This document shows positions 54,819-64,000 of a stretch of 64,000 nt of DNA, one piece after another. The stretch's first letter is position 1. The number at the start of each line of letters is the position of its first letter. The position numbers and the translations under genes were made by a program. Source of the stretch: Syngnathus acus (taxonomy: Eukaryota > Chordata > Actinopteri > Syngnathiformes > Syngnathidae); the NCBI RefSeq assembly GCF_901709675.1, contig NC_051104.1:306001-370000 (forward strand), in the 5' to 3' direction. Under the pieces are notes generated by a model. It worked only from the letters and a program-made list of their open reading frames with translations. It ran no database searches and was not told the DNA's origin.

Positions 54819-57800
54819 ATGTTAGCATCGAAAGCAACGAAGCGTCAACGAGCAAGCGAACGCTCTCGAGCCTCCCTTCGAAACTTTATCGAAAGGTAAC
54901 ATGCACGTTTTTCTCAAATGTTTTTGACTGAGAATCGGATTACTTGTGCCAATACTGTCTACTGAAAATACGAATTTTCAAAGTAAAGCTCCACTTGTTT
55001 ATATTCACATCACGTGGCATTTTTTCGTCATTTTATACAGTCAAGCAGATAACTGCCAGTGACAGAAAATAACAACAGGAAGAACAGCAAGTGGCATAAA
55101 AACACCTTTTTTTTTTATGTTCCCCTCCCGTTTTTGATATTATGGTACTTTTTTGTAGACTGCCATATGAGATCCAGAATAAGATCCTGTCCTACTTGGA
55201 TGCTGGCACACTAATCTGCATCAGCCACGTTAGTAAGACCTTCTATCAACTTGCCAATGATGAGTAAGTATCATCACACACACATTGCATTAAAAGGCAC
55301 CAATGTTACAAAACCACTCCAAAGCCAGGAAAAAGCCAGGTCGGTGGAACCTTTGCAGAGATAATTAGAATTCAACTCCGCAGCTTCCTCCAGATCATAA
55401 TTATGATGTAGGCTATTTCCATTATATGACATCAGTGTCATTGCTAATTTAGTGCCAATTTCAGATATAGAGCCGTTATGTGCATGTTGGTGTTAGTAGG
55501 AACATTGCGGACGTGAAGACTAGATTAGAAGCTCCACGTTATGTGCTCGGAATGAGCAAAAAGCCTTTCATTAGATAATTCTACAAATGATACTTTTGAC
55601 ATTTCTCAAACATTTCTCGTGTTGATACAATTAACGCAAGGTATTACGGAGGAATATATACAAGCGGCAGCTGATGAAGAAGGCAATGAAGATGGTTGGG
55701 GAGATGCTGGAGATGACCACTTTGGAGTCTCAGGATCAACCTTCGGGTTACTGGAAGCTCAGTTATTTGAAAGCTCTGAGTGCGTGGAATCAGAGCGAGT
55801 AAAATGCACGTTCGAGTCAGCCGTCACACGGGTTTGCCTCAGCACGCAGTTGAGATACTTCGGTAATAGCACCGCACAATGGTTGTCACCTTCAAGTCAC
55901 AATTGTGGAATGCACTTCCATTTTGACCGAAAACATCCAAGGCTCCATTTTATACACTCAGAATGAGCAAAAAGCAGGTTCCGCTCAGTCCCTCGCAAAC
56001 TCTGCTGGCTTTTTACAATCTCTGATTAGGCACTCCATTTTGACTTCCACGCCGCTCGCTGTGGTACAGAGGGGAAGTAGAAATAAGTGTTTTCCTCTCA
56101 GAGGCTGCCTGACTTGTTGAAATAAATGACTTCCCCACACCCCCTCCTGACCTCTCATCTCCAACATATACTTTTTCTCTCTAAGTCAGACATTTCCCCC
56201 CCGTAGGGCTTTGTCTGTTTGAGACACTGGGGGGGGGGTGCGATTTACCTTGCTAATAAGCATTTCAGAAGACATCACACACACAGACAACGGCGGGCCA
56301 AATCCCCTGGGTCATCTCGGTCCTCGCGGGCTGTTCTAGTTTTTTTTTGCTTTTGTTCCTCCCTCAGCGAGGCACCAGTTAAATCGCAATAGGGACAATC
56401 CCGAGTCTCAGTTTAGACTGAAATACACCAACAAATTCATCCGAGCAGCTGCGGCTTTATGTCACGATTGTAGTTTATTCCATTAACAAACTGGCCGAAC
56501 GTTTCTCGGCTGCTGATAAAACAAACACAATAGCCGTTAAACGCTCGGTCGGGCGAGTTGGAAATGTGCTCGCGGAACAAATGACTGCAAATATTTTGCC
56601 TGTCCTTAGATCCAGAGGGAGTTAGTAAAAAATGTATGCTTTATTATCTTACATAGCAGACATGTAACCTGGGAGCTGACGGTCATGGACAAATCCAAAA
56701 AAGAAGCCACATACGATCTGGCCTGGTTCCAGTTCTTTGAGACCTCCATGGTACTGTGCTGGAACGGAAGCCTCTGGCCCGACTTGGATCAGATTTCCAC
56801 CATTCGGCTCCACGGCGTCCGCAGAGTTGCCCTCGCCTGCCCCGGACTCAAGGTGTAAGACAGTCGAGGTCAATTGTCGTATCTGTGGAGTTAATTAGAG
56901 TTTTCCGTGTGCTGACAGACCCGGTTGGAGATCCCTCATGGATGTGGTGGACATGGAGCGTGCGATCAAAAACATGCAGGACTTCGGCCAGGACCACCAT
57001 GTTGAATTGAAGCTGGTAAAGTCTGACATGGTGGTGGGGCTTTGGAAGGTAATTAAGCAACGCTCCATCATGGCGTATCAATATATCAATATAAAGTGAA
57101 GCACTCGACCCAAATGTATCATTTTCATTTATTGGACAAGCAACTCTGCAGTCAGATAAGCACCAGCATGTGCTGTGACACTTCAAATAGTAGCCTGAGA
57201 GTGAAAATTTCTTTCGACCTAATAAGATCAGGAAGTTCTAGGTGTTAACTATATCACACCCCCTTTTCCGGCTTTCTGTTATTTTTTTCTTTCACTTCTA
57301 ACACCCTCCAAAGCTGGCCAATTGCGCGGTTGCCTTCGTCTTCCCGCCAATTATTCAGTTTCTGTACTTCTCACAGGAAACAGTGACGCAGGAAATTTAA
57401 ATCGATTAATCGACAACAAATCGATTATCAATTTCGAGTAATCGTTTAGAGACATCTTCTGATTTCAGGCATTCAAAGGTAATAATAATTCTTTTATTTC
57501 TCGAGTCTGACATGAAATTAGACCGATTTTATCTTTTGCATTCAATCAAAATTTGACATTTGCAAACATCTGCTTTTTGGAAAACAATGACAATTTTTCC
57601 TATGATATTGCTTAACTGTTTTTTCGTTTTTTTTCATTCACAAAATAATACCAAATAACCCAAAAATATCGGGGAAAATGAATACACTTTAAGACAAATA
57701 AAATTGTATTCGATTAATCGATAGAATAATCGATTCTAAAAACATTTGATGCTCACAGTCCTACCTGTGACCATGTTAAGTGAACAAGAAAAAAAATACC

Positions 57801-60638
57801 AAATGTTGCTTTACCTCAGTTTTTGTCAGGACAATGATGATGATGATGATAGAACTTTATTCATCCCACAGCGGGGAAATTTACTTGTCACAGCAGCGCA
57901 TTCGAGTGCAAGAATACAAGTGCCAAAATTACAAAAAAGGATAAATAACAGACAAGGACAAAGACAAGTGCCGCTAGTAGAGACGAAACACAATTCTATC
58001 AGGTGCCATGCATGTTGTAGAGTCTGACAGCAGAGGGAATGAAGGACCTGCAGAATCGTTCCTTCCTACACCGTGGGTGTAATAGTCTGCTGCCAAAGGA
58101 GCTGCTCAGGGACCGCACAATGATAATATAACAATACCGATTTTGTGTTCACAGGAGCAAGGCAGCGTCGCCTTTGTCACATTCACCCTCCACTTGTATA
58201 GGCTGCTGGAGAGAAGTACCCAGGGAAGCTCTCTTAGGTAGGCGCCACATGTTCAAAGTGTGTCACCAGCAAATGCAAGTGACAGCGTTCATTCCCGGGG
58301 TGATCCGTCTTTGATGCTCTGCTCGCTGATGCGTCGCTGGCACTTCCACTACCACGTTGGTTGTTATCTTGTCAACATTCTGCCATTTTCCCCCCTTTTT
58401 TCTCATTTGTCCGCATCGGCTTCGGCTCGCCGTGCTAAATCTGCCGTTTCCCTCAGTCTGTCATCAGCGAGGACTAAAAGATAGAATGGATTGAAATCTG
58501 GTCAACTGGACGAGGCCTTAAATTTGTACGACAAACGAATCTCAGTGAAATGTCAGCCATATTTTTATTTTTTTAAACACAGGGATATTAACGCTTCATA
58601 AGTGTGCTCGCAGCCCCCTCTAGTGGCGATATTTAAGAACACATTTAATATTCCTTATGAATTATTTTCCTTTCAATAGTCCCCACGTGGAGCCCATGGT
58701 CCAAGCCCCGTTTGATGACATCGACCATGATTACGGTCTCCATGGTTACCAGCTCCACATCGCTCTCCACAGCACTGAATATGAGATTATGTCTGGAAGT
58801 TTCCCTGAGTTATTCTGCCGAAGAGGTAATACTAGTGAAATATATGGCCAATTAAAAAAAAAAAAATGTATCTGTTGATTGTGAACATCACCTATCTTTC
58901 AGATGAGATCTGCAACGGCCATATCCAACTCATTGCCGTTCATGACAGCCGCTTATCACAGCATGTAGCTTTGTCAGGAAACGTCACCCTGCCCTGGAGG
59001 TGCGAGGCCCTGCGAGGTGAAGTAAAGGTACCACTTACGTAGTTAGAAGACTTGAAATCCAGTCATCTACGTACATCTTTTTGTTTCCGTGACGACGGGG
59101 TCAAATTAGGAGTGAGTGAGTTTCGTGAAATCCACAAATTTGCCAAACGTTTTAGTGGGTGCCAAAGCTAACGCTGCTATTCCGCGAGCTAACGCTCGTC
59201 TGCACTAACAGTGTAGTTTTGGAATCATGCATCGCAAAGATGACTAATCGCAGCATATTTCGCACAGTGAATTTAAACAAATGGCCCTGTGTGATGGATG
59301 TGGTATCGAGGGAAGTGAGGGGTGGATTACCATGAGAGCTGCTCTACGTGGATGACCTGGTATTGATGGCTCACAGTCGAGAAGACCTAGCTAGGAAGCT
59401 TGCGGCCTGGAAGACATGCCTGGAAGTGAAAGGAATGAAGGTGAATGCGGCAAAATCAAAGGTCATGGTCGGTGGTGCTGGCCTGGGAGTGATACCGCAG
59501 TCAGGAGCATGGCCATGTGGAGTTTGCGGGAAGGGAGTGCAAGCTAACTCTATCCGGTGCAAGGGTTGTCAGAGATGGGTACACCGGAGATGCAGCGGAG
59601 TAAAAGGCAGCCTACTAGCTGCAAGTGAGACCTTCCAATGCAAGCGGTGCAGGGGAGAAGTCGCCCAAGCAGACCCAGCTGAGCAAGAGGGGCTCGTAGT
59701 AGATGGGGAGATGTACGAGGTGGTGGACCTTGGAGACATGCTTAACGCTGATGGGGGGGTGGACCTAGCAGTGACCACAAGGGTGAGAAGCGGGTGGAAG
59801 AAATTCAGGGAACTCATGCCCTTCTTAACATCTAAGGCCCCATCCCTGAAGATGAGAGGCCAAGTGTACTCAGCCTGCGTCAGAAGTAGTATGACGTACG
59901 GAAGTGAGGCATGGGCTCTGAAAACAGAACACGAAGACAAACTAAACAGAGCAGAAATGAGGATGATCAGATGGATGTGTGGTGTGTCAATGAGGGAGGA
60001 AAAGACCAGTGCAGAGCTGAGAAAGAAGATGGGAGTGGAGGCCATAGTGAATGTGGTGAGGAGAGGCAGACTGCGATGGTACGGACATGTAGTGAGGAAG
60101 GACGAGAATGACTGGGTGAAGAAAGTTATGTCGTATAACGTAGAGGGAACAAGACCCAGTGGCCGACCTAAAAAGACCTGGCAGACGACCGTGGCAGCCG
60201 ACATGAAGGCACTCGGCATCAACCACGAGATGGCCATGGACCGTTCCCGGTGGAAGAAAGCCATATCGAGAACCCAGTCCAACCCAGCGGCGCCTGGAAA
60301 GCGGACATTAAACCGATGATGATGATGATGGCCCTCAAGTCCATTTTTATCATTTGTCTTCTCTTCATCAGAATGGCTGTATCATGATTCTCACTCTTCT
60401 CAATGAGGGCGACAAACCCTTTTGGTGCGTCAGCTCACCGGTTGCCACAAAGCATCTCGAGAAGCCCTATTCACTGTATTACGCCGCCCAACACTTCCAA
60501 ATCCACTATCAGGATTCTGAGGGTCAAGTGTTGATGAAATTTGGACAGATGGACCCGCAGGAACCGTTTTTCCTTGTGAGTTTAGTCGTTTATTTGACAA
60601 CCGATAAAGTCAACAAGCACTTCCAACAAGAATTCTGA
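54819..60638 (+). CDS. fbxo15: F-box only protein 15 (fbxo15), nine inferred exons, exon 3 anomalous
   Basis: F-box proteins link substrates to SKP1-CUL1 ubiquitin ligases. Proposed coding exons: 54819-54895, 55159-55263, 55652-55798, 56660-56854, 56919-57048, 58155-58237, 58680-58825, 58903-59027 and 60372-60638 (stop TGA). All junctions are GT-AG and in phase; the sum is 1275 nt, 424 aa, close to the 434-aa human form. The F-box is residues 27-61 (LPYEIQNKILSYLDAGTL). Landmarks of the FBXO15 family follow: QDQPSGYW, WELTVMD, DMVVGLW, EQGSVAFV, DYGLHGYQLH, LFCRRG, GDKPFWCVSSP. The ATG has A at -3; the in-frame codon at 54675 upstream is only a GTG. Exon 3 is problematic: a conserved block (RHTGLPQHAVEILR, 55822-55862) lies just past its in-frame donor but one frame over, and its acceptor is weak. 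Introns 5 and 8 hold transposon debris. The gene is divergent from cbln2. Confidence 0.88.
55800..55862 (+). other. Out-of-frame conserved segment of fbxo15 exon 3
   Basis: Reading from base 55801, this segment gives KMHVRVSRHTGLPQHAVEIL followed by a partial Arg codon and a GT donor at 55863. It lines up with the family stretch ending in TGLP...ALR that should directly follow ALSAWNQSE (ending 55799). The two are separated by exactly one extra base, and without a shift the frame hits TAA at 55800-55802. Joining this segment to exon 4 (CG plus A, giving Arg) is in phase, so the donor at 55863 looks like the ancestral exon end. Confidence 0.7.
56655..56659 (+). other. NAGNAG tandem splice acceptor, fbxo15 exon 4
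   Basis: The acceptor reads ...ACATAGCAG, so either AG (55-56 or 58-59 of this hundred) can be used. Both keep the frame and differ by one codon (an extra Arg if the upstream AG is used). Such sites commonly give mixed isoforms. Confidence 0.6.
57395..57748. repeat. hAT-like repeat fragment in fbxo15 intron 5
   Basis: ATCGATTAATCGAC near the left and ATTCGATTAATCGATAG near the right are inverted-repeat-like clusters around an AT-rich interior. This is a common signature of degraded hAT elements in fish. No flanking duplication was identified. Confidence 0.35.
57834..58130 (-). mobile_element. LINE 3' end (Rex1/L2-like), reverse, in fbxo15 intron 5
   Basis: An (ATG)n tract at 57834-57851 is followed by AGAACTTTATTCATCCCACA and GCGGGGAAATTTACTTGTC, the reverse complement of a LINE terminus (polyadenylation-type AATAAA plus tandem tail). 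Farther right, the minus strand can be read as the RT tail (RKERFCRSFIPSAVRLYN). It is antisense to fbxo15. Confidence 0.72.
58616..58626. promoter_or_regulatory. CTCF-like core motif CCCTCTAGTGG
   Basis: The motif in fbxo15 intron 6 (GCAGCCCCCTCTAGTGGCGA in context) fits the reverse-strand CTCF core CCMYCTRSTGG at every position. Binding is inferred. Confidence 0.35.
59282..60331 (+). mobile_element. RTE-like LINE fragment with RT tail and PHD-type zinc finger, in fbxo15 intron 8
   Basis: A 5'-truncated non-LTR retrotransposon on the same strand as fbxo15. It enters in the RT domain (RGGLP, then TGA where Trp is usual, then ELLYVDDLVLMAHSRED with the catalytic YVDD). From 59348 to 60319 the frame is open for 323 codons and a stop. 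After the RT motif there is a Cys/His cluster C-x2-C-x10-C-x2-C-x4-H-x2-C-x15-C-x2-C (CGVCGKGVQANSIRC, CQRWVHRRCSG, FQCKRC), a PHD-finger pattern. The tail reads RWMCGVSMREEKT, GRLRWYGHVVRKDEN and GTRPSGRPKKTWQ, as in RTE-type proteins. The 3' end is a (GAT)n tract (60316-60330), typical of RTE insertions. The exact clade is not certain. Confidence 0.8.
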
Positions 60639-61805
60639 ACATGTATTGTTTGATATTAATTGGATTGAATTTAAATCATATTCAGTTTTCTGAGCGAGTG
60701 TCATGCTCGCCTTGGAAAAAAAAAATATTCTCCAATGTTGGGGCTGATGATTACAGACAATATATAATATAAATCTTTGAAAAAAAATACACGACGCTTT
60801 ATTAAAAGCATCTCTGGCTAATTTTTGTCCCCTGTGAAAGAGCAGACAGTCCTTTTATTGGAATCAAATCAAGAAATGCTTTTTGGAATATGTGCCTGTA
60901 AATTAACGAGGTTCAAAAGCATGACGTCTGAGCATTGATCACTCGGGAAGCCCCACCACTCCATCAAATCATCTCTCCATTGTAAGGGCCATTAATGCAA
61001 CACCCATTAACGATGTTAGCCGTCAATTTTCTTGGGCTATCTTTAATATCCATTTAGCCATGAGTGTCAAAAGTAAATGGAAATATGTCGAGAATTTCTG
61101 GCATCCGGCAATTTAATATTAGGGCATTAACTCGGAGAGCCGCCAAATGACTTGAAAATTGCCGAGTCATTGTTTTTTGAACGGTGATGTACTTTTGGTG
61201 ACATTTGTTTATTTGATTTAAGACGTGGCGGCTATGAACATGTCATCACAATGTGTTGTATATTATGAATGGTAATATTTGTCACTCTGTAAACATACTT
61301 TGAGTGTACATTGTGATAAGAAGCTTCATTGTCCATCGTAAAAAAAACATACATAGAATATCATGCACATCAAATTAGTTGTAACAGTTTAAGCACTATA
61401 GAAAATGGATGGCTTGAATCTTTTTTTAATTTTAATTGGAACCATAGCTTATTAATGGATGGTGAAAGTGACCACACGAGGACAGTAAAGCACCTTTTGG
61501 CTCTCTTATAGAGTGATGGAGGAATGGATAGTCAGGCAGACCTACAGACAGACAGAGATAGAATGTCAAGTCAGTTGCCATGGTAACATGTGATGCATTT
61601 TTGACTTCCTGAAACTGGGAATCAAAAGTAAGATGGAGGCCCGCAGCAATAATGCTCAGTTTGATTTTGAGAAGTGTCCATTAGCATTTCCTCAATTATG
61701 CATTTCAACCTTGGTGAGTATAATGTCGACCCCTTATGAATTCACTAGTGTCAATATTCTGCTTAGCTCATTCGTTTCAGATCAGAGCACACCAGGTTTC
61801 TCCAG
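60639..61805. other. fbxo15 3' UTR and downstream noncoding DNA
   Basis: The 3' UTR starts here. There is no perfect AATAAA close to the stop; ATTAAA at about 60801 is a possible polyadenylation signal. The rest is AT-rich without a recognised gene. An X-box motif lies at 61574. Confidence 0.45.
61574..61587. promoter_or_regulatory. RFX X-box motif GTTGCCATGGTAAC
   Basis: A perfect-form X-box palindrome with one half-site variation, about 0.9 kb downstream of the fbxo15 stop codon. The motif match is direct; its function is unknown. Confidence 0.45.
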
Positions 61806-61811
61806 GTGCTA

Positions 61812-61992
61812 CATGCAAGGATGAGAATTTTCCGCAGATCCGCGGATTTCCGTGGTTTTTTCCGTCGAAAATATTTTCGTGAATCGTGTAAATCCGTTGA
61901 GAAAATATAGTATATTTTTTTATATATGGGGGTAGCAGGCAACGTTAGCCTCGGCGACTCGCGAGCATTCCCCCGCCCGCCGCGAGGGCATA
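61812..61992. repeat. Degraded repeat flanking the Tc1-like element
   Basis: A stretch with TTTTCCGCAGATCCGCGGAT, TTTCCGTGG and TTTTTTCCGTCG repeated phrases, then a GC-rich segment up to the transposon end. It resembles interspersed repeats but its ends cannot be defined. It may continue to the right of the transposon (from 63427), which would make the Tc1 a nested insertion. Confidence 0.3.
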
Positions 61993-63426
61993 CAGGACTG
62001 TCTCAGAAAATTAGAATATTGTGATAAAGTTCTTTATTTTCTGTAACGCAATTAAAAAAACAAAAATGTCATACATTCTGGATTCATTACAAATCAACTG
62101 AAATATTGCAAGCCTTTTATTATTTTAGTATTGCTGATTATGGCTTACAGCTTAAGAAAACTCAAAAATCCTATCTCAAAAAATTTGAATATTTCCTCAG
62201 ACCAAGTAAAAAAAAAAGATTTATAACAGCAAAACAAAATCAAACATTTCAAAATGTCCATTAATGCACTCAGTACTTGGTTGGGAATCCTTTTGCACGG
62301 ATTACTGCATCAATGCGGCGTGGCATGGAGGCAATCAGCCTGTGGCATTGCTGAGGTGTTATGGATGCCCAAGATGCTTCAATAGCGGCCTTTAGCTCAT
62401 TTGCATTGTTGGGTCTGTTGTCTTTCAGCTTCTTCTTCACAATACCCCACAAATTCTCTATGGGGTTCAGGTCAGGAGAATTGGCAGGCCAATCGAGGAC
62501 AGTAATGCCATGGTCAGTACACCATTTACTGGTGGTTTTGGCACTGTGGGCAGGTGCCAGATCATGCTGGAAAATGAAATCATCATCTCCATAGAGCTTT
62601 TCAGCAGACGGAAGCATGTAGTACTAGTAAAATCTCTTGGTACACAGCTGCATTTACTCTGGATTTGATGAAACACAGTGGACCAACACCAGCAGCTGAC
62701 ATGGCTCCCCAAATCATCGCTGACTGTGGGAACTTCACACTGGTTTTCAAACAACTTGGATTTTGCTTCTCTCCAGCCTTTCTCCAGACTCTGGCGCCTT
62801 GACTTCCAAATGAAATACAAAACTGGTTTTCGCCTGAAAAGAGGACTTTGGACCACTCTGCAACTGTCCAGTGCTTCTTTTCCATAGCCCAAGTCAGACG
62901 CTTCTTCCGTTGTCTTGAGTTCAGAAGTGGCTTGACCATGGGAAAACGGCTATTGTAGCCCATTTCCTGGACACATCTGTGAACAGTGGCTTTTGATACC
63001 TGGACTCCAGCTTCATTCCACTGTCTTTGAAGCTCCCCCAAATTCTGGAAGCGACTCTTCTTCACAATGCTGTTAAGGCTGTGGTCGTCTCTCTTGGTTG
63101 TCAGCGTTTCCTGCCACATTTCCCCCTTCCAACAGACTTTTTGTGGATGTGCTTTGAAACTGCACTGTGAACAGCTTGCTCTTTGAGAAATTTATTTTTG
63201 TGTCTTACCCTCCTGATGGAGCGTGTCAGTGATGGTCCTCTGGACAGCAGTCAGATCAGCAGTCTTCCCCATACTTGTGATTTAGTTTACTGAACCAAGC
63301 TGAGTGTTTTTCAAGGCTCAGGAAACCATTGCAGGTGTTTCGAGTTAATTAGACGATTCAAGTGATTAGTTGAATACCCTACTAGTATACTTTTTCATGA
63401 TATTCTAATATTTTGAGATAGTGTTG
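61993..63426 (-). mobile_element. Tc1/mariner-like transposon, inactive
   Basis: The left end CAGGACTGTCTCAGAAAATT, preceded by TA (61991-61992), and a degraded right end (ATATTCTAATATTTTGAGAT, then AGTGTTG) form the terminal inverted repeats. The transposase is on the minus strand from ATG at 63272 to the stop near 62270. It begins MGKTADLTAVQRTITDTLHQ. It meets an in-frame TAA after KTQK, then frame shifts near the DNA-binding region. It has SGENQF where the first catalytic Asp is expected (usual SDE). Another frameshift lies at about 62620 (YQEILLVLHASVC against a continuation MLPSAEKLYG). The remaining catalytic Asp (FIFQHDLAPAHS) and Glu (NPIENLWG) are intact. It is dead. Confidence 0.88.
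62270..63272 (-). pseudogene. Tc1-like transposase pseudogene
   Basis: This is the coding remnant of the element above, a DD34E-family transposase. Pieces in order are the N-terminal helix-turn-helix (63272 down to about 63140), the second DNA-binding part and the first half of the catalytic domain (63119-62601), and the second half of the catalytic domain (62617-62270, ending PRRIDAVIRAKGFPTKY). At least one stop, two or three frameshifts and a catalytic Asp-to-Gly change are present. Confidence 0.85.
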
Positions 63427-64000
63427 GATTTTGTCCACAATTTAGGGAGCGCGCTATCTGCGCCTCACGGCAAAAGCCATTGCCAATCACCTGTTATCCA
63501 ATTTACTCACTGCGTGCTCGTTTGATTTCTTCAGATTTTGGAAAATGCTAAGACACTGAAGCAGAAATTAGACTTACACAGGTTGGTTGAGTTCAATCAC
63601 AATTCTTGTTAAGAAAGCTCTGTTTTCAGGAAAGTACAATACAGTGCTGGGCCTTTCGTGCGACCATGCTCAAGAGCAGAAAGTCTCCATTCAGAAAAGG
63701 CAATGTTCAAGGTTCTTTGCTCAGCTTATATTCAGTTGCACATGCCAGTAAGGGCCGAGTTTGATGGGTGATGAATCTTTGGGGTGGGGCAAGTTCGCAG
63801 TAGAGTTTGATTCCATGGGAGTGAGTGCTGGTTCGGTGAGAGCTGGTTCCGTGGGGTTGGGTGCTGATTATGGGCGATTCGATGTGTGTGGGCGCTGTTG
63901 TTTTCCTTTCCGTCTTTCAGCCTTGACGATCATCTTTGGCCGGGTTCTTGGCTGTCTCCCTCTGGCACCTGCTGGTTTTATCTCTAAGTGACCTTCCTGT
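63427..64000. other. Noncoding right edge
   Basis: About 570 bp. A 76-codon plus-strand frame (63761-63991) shows only low-complexity Gly/Ser/Ala repeats (VSAGSVRAGSVGLGAD) and no recognisable domain. I see no gene. Confidence 0.5.

Noticed and set aside
55619-55966. 115-codon plus-strand frame LIQLTQGITEEYIQAAADEEG...
   Set aside because: It overlaps fbxo15 exon 3 in a different frame. The true family match (SGYWKLSY) is in frame 0 of the same bases, so this acidic frame is a shadow.
59569-60282. 237-codon minus-strand frame
   Set aside because: It is antisense to the LINE frame with the YVDD and PHD motifs. It has no domain and arises because the sense codons avoid antisense stops.

Overview
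The window is nuclear DNA from a ray-finned (teleost) fish. It has split genes with consensus GT-AG introns, several of them very short (64 to 105 bp). It is rich in microsatellites and carries a fish-type set of transposons: Ty3/gypsy chromovirus, L2/CR1/Rex1-like LINEs, an RTE-like LINE, Tc1/mariner and hAT-type MITEs. There are no bacterial operons, rRNA genes or CRISPR arrays, and I recognised no tRNA. The species cannot be named from the sequence.

Only two host protein genes are recognisable, and both are in the last quarter. A cerebellin gene of the cbln2 type lies on the minus strand (coding exons within 49796-51390; 198 aa; secreted C1q-domain synaptic organiser). The F-box gene fbxo15 lies on the plus strand (54819-60638; nine inferred coding exons). 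They are divergent, with about 3.4 kb between their start codons. The pairing agrees with vertebrate synteny, since CBLN2 and FBXO15 lie on the same arm of human chromosome 18 with NETO1 between them. fbxo15 exon 3 shows a frameshift-like break inside a conserved block. Its introns hold several transposon pieces, including an RTE-like LINE fragment with an intact 324-codon frame that contains a PHD-type zinc finger.

Layout: 1-2131, 3' end of a decayed gypsy element (integrase, chromodomain, 3' LTR). 2132-49795, a gene-poor stretch of about 47.6 kb on the 3' side of cbln2, holding a solo LTR (9592-9960), a decayed LINE (16690-17985), two TA-flanked TIR elements with internal tandem repeats (22041-23323 and 46301-47693), a MITE (23797-24341), a MITE-satellite-MITE block with mirrored target-site copies (32997-34008), a reverse LINE 3' end (37680-38195) with a 128-bp MITE beside it (38239-38366), and a nested insertion (44335-44700). 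49796-51845, cbln2. 54580-60638, promoter and body of fbxo15. 61993-63426, a dead Tc1-like transposon. The rest is unique-looking noncoding DNA or repeat debris.

I found no new multi-gene system. The most interesting items are the fbxo15 exon 3 lesion and NAGNAG acceptor, the RFX/CRE-type promoter of fbxo15, the PHD finger inside the LINE reverse-transcriptase reading frame, and the two MITEs that bracket a telomere-like minisatellite.
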